A DNA stretch of 64,000 nucleotides from contig NZ_CP048113.1 in assembly GCF_010093065.1 (NCBI RefSeq), forward strand, positions 4,836,001 to 4,900,000, read 5' to 3'. The position numbers and the translations under genes were made by a program. The notes under the pieces are model-generated. The model worked only from the letters and a program-made list of their open reading frames with translations. It was not told the DNA's origin and searched no databases. The stretch is from Chitinophaga agri (lineage in GTDB: Bacteria; Bacteroidota; Bacteroidia; Chitinophagales; Chitinophagaceae). Positions within the stretch are counted from its first letter, which is position 1; every line of letters begins with the position of its first letter. Shown piece after piece: positions 58,140-64,000 of this stretch.

Positions 58140-60386
58140 TTATTTAACGCCTAACATTTGGAGCACAATGGGAACGCCTTTCATGGCTCTTTCCGCATCA
58201 ATATTTTCCATGGTCTGCTGTAATGTACCTGTTGTTCCTGCACTACCACCTTTAGCTTTTTCGCCCAGCTTTCTTCTCTCCGCTTTTGTAAAACCGGAGA
58301 AAGTTCTGCGTAGTAACGGAAGTAACTGTTTGAAGGCCTCTTCTTCCAGTTGATGCATCCAGTTGGATACAACTGTCCAGAGATCGTTATCCACAAGCAA
58401 TAGCGTGCCGCTTCCTTTCAAAAAGCCTTCGAGCCAGGCAGCAGCGATAGCAGGAGGAGTGGCGGATGACATTGCATAACTGAAAGCACGTACCAGCTCA
58501 CTACCAGAAAGTTGTCTGTGGTCAGCAAGGAGTCGTGTGGCATATCCTCCAATGACAGGTGCTGCACTGTTATTGCCAGCGATAGCTGATAAGGTCTGCT
58601 GCCATTGTGTGGTCATATCAATATCCTGCAGGAGGAGTATCGCATCGTTCATATTGTAGACCAGTTCCAGTAGTTCAGCAGCAGCATCGTCCGCAATACC
58701 TATACAGGCAGCAGGTAGGCTCACACAGATGCGGGTGATCATGCCTGAGATGATATTCTCTACCAGTGTGGCGTCTGTTTTTCTGACGTTGCCGTATCTG
58801 CCTATCTGCACGAGGCCGGGAATAACGGTCATCAGCTGCATTACATCACCTGTTGCCGCTGCCAGGTTATTGACCTGTTGTACGAGTACTTCCACAGCAG
58901 TATGCAGTTCTGCAGGAATAGCAGCTTCCAGTAAGGTACATACTTCTTTCAGGGAAGTAGCCGTGCGGGCCTGGTGTTGTACATACTGTGAGGTGGCTTC
59001 TTCTACTGTATTTCCCCAACTTCCTTTTTCGATGATGTCAATAGAAAAGTCAGGATTCCATTGCAGGCGCCATTGTTCTTTGAAGGTACCTTTACCAGAA
59101 GGTCCATAGCGGTGTCCCCACTGGATGTCCAGCATTTCAAGCCGGTGTAGCAGGATACTGCGTTCAAGATCTGTGTCCTTACGGAGATCGAGTACATAGT
59201 CTTTATAATCAGCTGTTTGAGGTAGCCTTAATTTCTTTTGCAGCTTCTCGATATCTGTCTGCAGCGGCGGACGGGGAATATCTGAAGGGACTTCTCCGAT
59301 GGTATTACTGACAATAAGTGCATCATTGATCAGTTGCAGCAGGATCTCTTCTCCGTTACACAGCACGCTTAAGGTCGCTTCATTCAGTTCCTCGAGACCA
59401 GCTTTTGACAAGCCTCTTAATGCAGAGAGAGCAGAAGAAAGACGAACGGCTTCCATGACGTGTGCTACAGAAATATCTTTCTGCTGTTCACGGAAGAGTC
59501 TAGCCACTCTCGACATCCAACGGGTACCATCGTCAAAGGGGTAACGCCAGTTATGTTCATACCAACCTGGAGAATTGATACCGGCACCATAACCGCTGTT
59601 ATAACTGAGACGGTTGTAGGTCCATGGAATCCAGGTTGTTGCTACTTTTACTTTTGGTAATCCTTTGAGAAGATCATTATCATCTTTGGCCTTTCCCATA
59701 TTAAGAAGGGCAGGTGTATGCCAGGCACCACAGATGACAGCTATCTCAGTATACATCTCTCTTTCAGCCTGACGAATGGTCTTACGCATATGTGCTTCGC
59801 GCAGTTGTTCTTCACGGTCGTAGGGTAGCTGCAGGTCCTGTCTCAAAGCCTGCATACCTTCAGCGACGGCTATAAAGACTTCCTGTGGGTCCTGCCTATA
59901 TTCAAACATATGTTCCCACCATTTCTCTTCATCCGCAAAGCCGGCTGCTCCTGCGAGATAGGCCACAGGATTTCTTCTTATAATACGGGCATCAGGTATA
60001 TGTGGCGCAAGACTGTTATTCAGCGCAGGGGCTTCATCCGCAGTAGTTTTTTGTTCTTTCTCTGCCTTCAGGTCAAACTGATGTGCAATAGGAAGGTCCA
60101 TGAACCGCACGGGAATACCGTGTGTGCGCGCATACAGAATGGCCTGCCATTCGGGAGAGAATTCAGCAAAAGGGTAGAAGACAGCTTTCTGTGGAGCATC
60201 CGGCTGATAGGCCAGGATCGCAACAGGTGGCCGCAGCTGTTCATCGCCTACCCATTCAAGTATATTGTCGGCTTCCGGAGGTCCTTCTACCAGTACAATG
60301 TCGGGTTTAACTTTCTCCAGATAATCCTTCACATGTCTGGCAGAACCGGGCCCATGGTGTCGAATGCCTAGTATGTGTATTGACAT
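58140..60386 (-). CDS. DUF5682-family protein
   Basis: A 748-residue cytoplasmic protein. The N-terminal part has ILGIRHHGPGSARHV (residues 5-19), VLVEGPPEAD (31-40), IPVRFMDLP (91-99), REAHMRKTI (196-204) and ICGAWHTPAL (218-227). The pattern of H-x-G, an E after a beta strand, R-x-x-x-M and a final G-x-x-H resembles the TIKI/TraB/EreA-type hydrolase superfamily, so a metal- or base-dependent hydrolase is a possible reading. Residues about 300-748 are mostly helical with no recognised domain. It lies 9 bp after the MoxR gene and before the vWA gene. The true substrate is unknown. Confidence 0.82.
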   Translation of the reverse strand: MSIHILGIRHHGPGSARHVKDYLEKVKPDIVLVEGPPEADNILEWVGDEQLRPPVAILAYQPDAPQKAVFYPFAEFSPEWQAILYARTHGIPVRFMDLPIAHQFDLKAEKEQKTTADEAPALNNSLAPHIPDARIIRRNPVAYLAGAAGFADEEKWWEHMFEYRQDPQEVFIAVAEGMQALRQDLQLPYDREEQLREAHMRKTIRQAEREMYTEIAVICGAWHTPALLNMGKAKDDNDLLKGLPKVKVATTWIPWTYNRLSYNSGYGAGINSPGWYEHNWRYPFDDGTRWMSRVARLFREQQKDISVAHVMEAVRLSSALSALRGLSKAGLEELNEATLSVLCNGEEILLQLINDALIVSNTIGEVPSDIPRPPLQTDIEKLQKKLRLPQTADYKDYVLDLRKDTDLERSILLHRLEMLDIQWGHRYGPSGKGTFKEQWRLQWNPDFSIDIIEKGSWGNTVEEATSQYVQHQARTATSLKEVCTLLEAAIPAELHTAVEVLVQQVNNLAAATGDVMQLMTVIPGLVQIGRYGNVRKTDATLVENIISGMITRICVSLPAACIGIADDAAAELLELVYNMNDAILLLQDIDMTTQWQQTLSAIAGNNSAAPVIGGYATRLLADHRQLSGSELVRAFSYAMSSATPPAIAAAWLEGFLKGSGTLLLVDNDLWTVVSNWMHQLEEEAFKQLLPLLRRTFSGFTKAERRKLGEKAKGGSAGTTGTLQQTMENIDAERAMKGVPIVLQMLGVK

Positions 60387-60395
60387 ATGACTTGT

Positions 60396-61472
60396 TTATA
60401 GGTCGCGGCATGCGCGGTAAATATCTTTCCAGTCTTCTCTTGTCTTTACAACAGTCTCCAGGTATTCGTGCCAAACCAGTTTATCCTGTACAGGGTCTTT
60501 GAGGACAGCACCGATGATACCAGCGGCAAGATCGGCTGCTTTCAGCTGACCATCACCGAAGTAGGCCGCCATTGCCAGGCCATTGTTCACTACTGAGATC
60601 GCTTCAGCTGTGCTGAGTGTACCGGAAGGAGCCTTAATCTTCGTTTTACCATCCAGTGTGACACCATTCCTGAGTTCACGGAAAATGGTCACGATGCGGC
60701 GGATCTCTTCCAGTGCTGGTTTCTCAGCAGGAAGGTCCATGACCTTTTCATAGCTTTCCACACGGCGGCGTACGATATCAATCTCTTCCTCCATGGAGTC
60801 AGGTACCGGCAGAATAACCGTATTAAAGCGGCGTTTTAAGGCGCTTGAAAGGTCGTTGACACCCTTGTCCCTATTATTGGCTGTGGCGATGATGTTGAAG
60901 CCTTTTTGTGCCATTATAGCGGTATTCAACTCAGGCACGGGAAGGGTCTTTTCTGATAAGATAGTGATCAGCGTATCCTGTACATCCGCACTGATACGGG
61001 TTAACTCTTCTATTCTGGCTATTCTGCCTGACTGCATGGCACGCATGACAGGCGTTTCTACCAGTGCTTTTTCTGAAGGGCCTTCTGCCAGTAACCGGGC
61101 ATAGTTCCATCCGTAGCGGATAGCCTCTTCGCCAGTACCTGCGGTTCCCTGTACGATCAGGGTGGAATCGCCACTTATGGCAGCAGCCAGGTGCTCACTT
61201 ACCCAGCTTTTTGCCGTACCGGGTAAACCATACAGCAACAGGGCTCTGTCAGTAGTAAGCGTCGCTACGGCGATTTCTATCAGTCTGCGGTTACCGATAT
61301 ATTTAGGCTGTATTTCAAATCCATTTTTCAATGTACCTCCCAGCAGGTAAGTTACTACAGACTGTGGTGATAGTACCCAGTTATAAGGACGCTTTTCATT
61401 GTCCTGTTTCTTCAGCTCTTCCAGTTCTTCAAGGAACAGTTGTTCGGCATGTTGACGTAATATGTTTGACAT
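60396..61472 (-). CDS. MoxR-type AAA+ ATPase
   Basis: A 358-residue AAA+ ATPase. The Walker A motif is GLPGTAKS at residues 82-89, where Ala precedes the Lys as in many MoxR proteins. The Walker B position is IARIEE (151-156), with Glu in place of the usual Asp. A sensor 1-like IIATANNRDKG and the arginine-finger region LKRRFNTV follow. MoxR proteins remodel protein complexes together with a vWA partner, here the last gene of the operon. It is 38 bp downstream of DUF5691. Confidence 0.92.
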   Translation of the reverse strand: MSNILRQHAEQLFLEELEELKKQDNEKRPYNWVLSPQSVVTYLLGGTLKNGFEIQPKYIGNRRLIEIAVATLTTDRALLLYGLPGTAKSWVSEHLAAAISGDSTLIVQGTAGTGEEAIRYGWNYARLLAEGPSEKALVETPVMRAMQSGRIARIEELTRISADVQDTLITILSEKTLPVPELNTAIMAQKGFNIIATANNRDKGVNDLSSALKRRFNTVILPVPDSMEEEIDIVRRRVESYEKVMDLPAEKPALEEIRRIVTIFRELRNGVTLDGKTKIKAPSGTLSTAEAISVVNNGLAMAAYFGDGQLKAADLAAGIIGAVLKDPVQDKLVWHEYLETVVKTREDWKDIYRACRDL

Positions 61473-61510
61473 CTTTATATGCTTGAAAAGGTGATCTTTT
61501 TTATCTTTAT

Positions 61511-62962
61511 TTATGTGAATGCGGTGGTTATCTGCATTTTGCAGGATAGCAGTTTTCGTATATGCTCACTGGTATTTCTCCACATGTTCTGGTATGCAGG
61601 TTCCTCTGGTCCCAGTTTCTCCAGTTCGTCAGCGATGGCTGACGGCAACTGCATGATGTGTTTATCAAAGAAATTCCGGGTATATTGATAAGGGTTCCGG
61701 GCAATCCATTTCAGTACCTCACGGGTAATTTTCAGGTTCCATTCTCCGTCCATCTTATCCATGAAATGAATGATACTCTGCGGGTCGCCAGGTAACATGC
61801 GCAGTAGGTATTCTTCCTGTTCTTCGGGAGACAATAAAGATATTCCGTCAGGAAAAAATGCATCTTCAGTCAGTTGCGTAAGCAGGCGAACCCAGGCCAC
61901 ATCCCTGAAGCGTCCCGAAGGGATGATCATTGCTTTTAGAAGTCGTTTGCCGATATCATCATTAGAGAAAATATTGATCACTTCTTGTTTGTCAGCATTG
62001 AAATGGGTTTCCCACCATGAAGGAGGAACATTATTCGTCAGCTGATACAGGATAAAGCCTTCATCACTGATATTCTTCTGATTACTCATCATGATGATAC
62101 CTGAGTCGGCAATGATCTTGTCCAGCGGTAATTGCAGCGATATATGCAGGGTTTTACCAGTACCGTGAGTGATAGCTTTTTGTAGTATCTGCCAGTAGGA
62201 CTGCACGATAAATGAGCCAGGTATATTTTTTAGTAAGGTCCATATCTCATCTTTCACCTTCTGGTTCTTCTCTTTCAGCGATTCCAGCCAGGAAAGATCA
62301 TCTTCACTGATATTTATACGCATGACTTTCAGGAATTCAGTTTTGGCAGCTGTATTTTCCTGTGACCAGGTTTGCTGCAACCACTCTCTCGCCATGCCAG
62401 GATAAGACCGGCGTATTTCTTCCAGTACCTGTATACGATCTTCCGAACTTCCTGTTTGCCAGCGTTCTTCAGGGCTGTGTACAACGGGGAACTGCCAGTC
62501 GGGATTCATTTTACTGAGCCATTGACCTCGTTTTCCACACACATCCATTGCCAGCTGGCGGATGCGTTTCTGCGAAACCGCTGTATCGAGTATCACGGGA
62601 ATGTATTCCGGTACTACGATCTGTCTTTTGTCAGAACACGCTTCCAGCCAGTAATGTACCAACGGTAACAGGTCCATGTCCAGCGCATCCTGTAGTGCGT
62701 ATATAGCAGCCGTATTACAGTAAGGTCTTTCCTCAGGGGGAGCCGGCTGTAATGGTACGCCACTGTTATTCACAGCGTTGACGCCACTTTGCCGGTAACT
62801 TAACACAACCGAGGCCAGATGCAGGAACTGGGTCTCTGTATCCAATGATTTGTCGCCAATGATCTTTTCAGCAACGGTGACAAGGTCAGTAGGCAGATCA
62901 GCGACAGATAATTGCCTTTTACCAGTGCCGAGGAGAGCTGTATTAATGATATTGTTCCACAT
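61511..62962 (-). CDS. DUF5691-family helical protein
   Basis: A 483-residue protein recognised as DUF5691 from its start (NIINTALLGTGKRQL) and its place in this operon type. It is rich in Leu/Trp helices that suggest alpha-helical repeats. No catalytic motif was found. It follows the SWIM-type gene by 5 bp. A scaffold or target-recognition role is plausible, but not shown by the sequence. Confidence 0.82.
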   Translation of the reverse strand: MWNNIINTALLGTGKRQLSVADLPTDLVTVAEKIIGDKSLDTETQFLHLASVVLSYRQSGVNAVNNSGVPLQPAPPEERPYCNTAAIYALQDALDMDLLPLVHYWLEACSDKRQIVVPEYIPVILDTAVSQKRIRQLAMDVCGKRGQWLSKMNPDWQFPVVHSPEERWQTGSSEDRIQVLEEIRRSYPGMAREWLQQTWSQENTAAKTEFLKVMRINISEDDLSWLESLKEKNQKVKDEIWTLLKNIPGSFIVQSYWQILQKAITHGTGKTLHISLQLPLDKIIADSGIIMMSNQKNISDEGFILYQLTNNVPPSWWETHFNADKQEVINIFSNDDIGKRLLKAMIIPSGRFRDVAWVRLLTQLTEDAFFPDGISLLSPEEQEEYLLRMLPGDPQSIIHFMDKMDGEWNLKITREVLKWIARNPYQYTRNFFDKHIMQLPSAIADELEKLGPEEPAYQNMWRNTSEHIRKLLSCKMQITTAFT

Positions 62963-62967
62963 GTCCC

Positions 62968-64000
62968 TTATAACAATTTATAGACGCCGTTATGCCAGAC
63001 GCCAAGAGGTTCATATTCCTGTTCTCTACCCAGGATAGCCATGTCCAATGGATGGCCTCCACTGAGAGACAGTAATTTCCAGATATTACGGAAGCCGTCT
63101 TTGATAGGCATGATTTCTTCATTCCGGTCTTTCAGCCACCATTTCATATTATGCTGAACAGGGGTCAACTGTTGTACAATATACGGTCGTTCGCTGCGGA
63201 CAGGCATCTTCCCGGCCAGGGCTGTTTCAGCTGTGGTCAATTCCTGCCAGCCGGTCATACCATAGGTGTCCTGCAGTTTATTATTGGTAACTGGTTCTTT
63301 GATCAATGCCCTGAGAGGTATTTCCGAAGGAAAGAAAACAAGTTCTGCTTCAATAGACATTCCGGCTGTCAATAGCAATTGTGGACGGGACATTCCCCTT
63401 GCATAGAACTGAAGGATCAATGCCGGCTGAAGGCAATTCAGGCCGAAAAGCCAGTATTTTTCAGTGGTAAGCCCTTCTTCTTCAGTGATCTGTTTATTGA
63501 GTATCAGCCAGGTATCTTTTGTTCCTTTTTCCTGACGCAGTGCTTCCTGACTTTGAGTAAAACCAATTAATGCGCGCAGTTCCTGCTGTAACAGGGGAGG
63601 AAGGGAGTCGCCCTGATTAAAGCCCTGAATGACAAGGTACATGCGGAGTAACTGTTCCATGAAGGAATGTTGCCAGCCTTCACTGTAATAGTTGATTTCA
63701 GAAAGACCCCGAACCATAGCTGCCAGTCCAGGCGCCTGAGCATCGATCATACGGCGGGCCATATTTTCCCAGTAAGAAGTTCCTTTTTCAGGAAGAGACA
63801 GGATACCATTACGTACAATGTCTTTCATCCAGAGCAACAGCTCGTAGATGCCATCTTCTACCTTTTGCTGGCGTGCCTGTTGTCTTTTGTCGCGGGCTGT
63901 TTCGTCTACCGGCTTTTCTTCTTTTCCTCGCTTCTTGGTTTCATTTTCAGCTCTTTTTTCTAACCATTCACTCACCCATGCCGGAGGCGTATTGTCAGTA
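62968..64000 (-). CDS. SWIM zinc-finger-type protein, C-terminal part (cut by window end)
   Basis: A partial gene; the frame stays open through the right edge. The GTG at 63975 is an internal codon: the residues before it read TDNTPPAW and continue with VSEWLEKRAE, giving the P-x-W-V-x-x-W-L-x-x-R motif that follows the SWIM finger in this family. The CxC-xn-CxH finger itself would lie just beyond the window, so the SWIM call is by context. The visible 344 residues are helical, with a charged Lys/Glu/Arg linker first. It is the first visible gene of the operon. Confidence 0.75.
   Translation of the reverse strand, partial: TDNTPPAWVSEWLEKRAENETKKRGKEEKPVDETARDKRQQARQQKVEDGIYELLLWMKDIVRNGILSLPEKGTSYWENMARRMIDAQAPGLAAMVRGLSEINYYSEGWQHSFMEQLLRMYLVIQGFNQGDSLPPLLQQELRALIGFTQSQEALRQEKGTKDTWLILNKQITEEEGLTTEKYWLFGLNCLQPALILQFYARGMSRPQLLLTAGMSIEAELVFFPSEIPLRALIKEPVTNNKLQDTYGMTGWQELTTAETALAGKMPVRSERPYIVQQLTPVQHNMKWWLKDRNEEIMPIKDGFRNIWKLLSLSGGHPLDMAILGREQEYEPLGVWHNGVYKLL

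Overview
The window looks like chromosomal DNA of a Bacteroidota bacterium, most likely a Chitinophaga-like member of the Chitinophagaceae. This rests on family content (TamB with a lipoprotein TamL, DUF2480, PafA, PnuC with a NadR-like kinase, a PNGase F-like protein with a GLPGLI-like region, the Bacteroidota form of YbeY), on TAnnTTTG-type promoter boxes, and on starts without Shine-Dalgarno sequences. I see no rRNA, tRNA, insertion sequence, prophage or CRISPR array.

0-16.2 kb: a small secreted protein, a YciO/Sua5-type protein, the MtgA transglycosylase, a three-gene minus-strand group (PNGase F-like protein, PnuC, NadR-like kinase), an Nfu scaffold, a GHL10 glycosidase-like protein, PafA alkaline phosphatase, and a complete glycerol regulon (glpD-glpK-glpF-GDPD) divergent from a DeoR/GlpR regulator. 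16.2-17.1 kb is a gene-free gap with a 94-bp near-perfect palindrome and an 11-bp minisatellite. 17.1-33.3 kb: gltBD glutamate synthase, three small secreted proteins (two are paralogues), the tamB-tamL export pair and an RlpA-like lipoprotein. 33.3-39.6 kb: a DJ-1/PfpI protein, an orphan periplasmic protein, CorA, DUF2480 and a PpiD-like chaperone.

39.6-46.7 kb is the most unusual part. It is about 70% gene-free and holds only nadA, feoA and ybeY. It contains (i) a dense DnaA-box cluster between ppiD and nadA, (ii) a previously unlabelled tandem array of about seven diverged ~161-bp units with structure-conserving hairpins, (iii) further perfect DnaA boxes, and (iv) two perfect parS-type palindromes, one directly before mnmG (gidA). 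Together these suggest the chromosome replication origin and its ParB-binding centromere region. That is an inference and can be tested by GC skew and ChIP.

48.5-64 kb: a secreted lactonase-family beta-propeller, a small acidic protein, cardiolipin synthase, then a probable conflict/defence block. This block has a 1560-residue DUF4011-helicase-Vsr-like nuclease protein (the Hhe antiphage architecture) converging, with a 1-bp gap, on a tight five-gene operon: SWIM-type protein (cut by the window end), DUF5691, MoxR AAA+ ATPase, DUF5682 and vWA protein. The five-gene set looks like a MoxR-vWA ternary system whose biochemical role I cannot assign from sequence.
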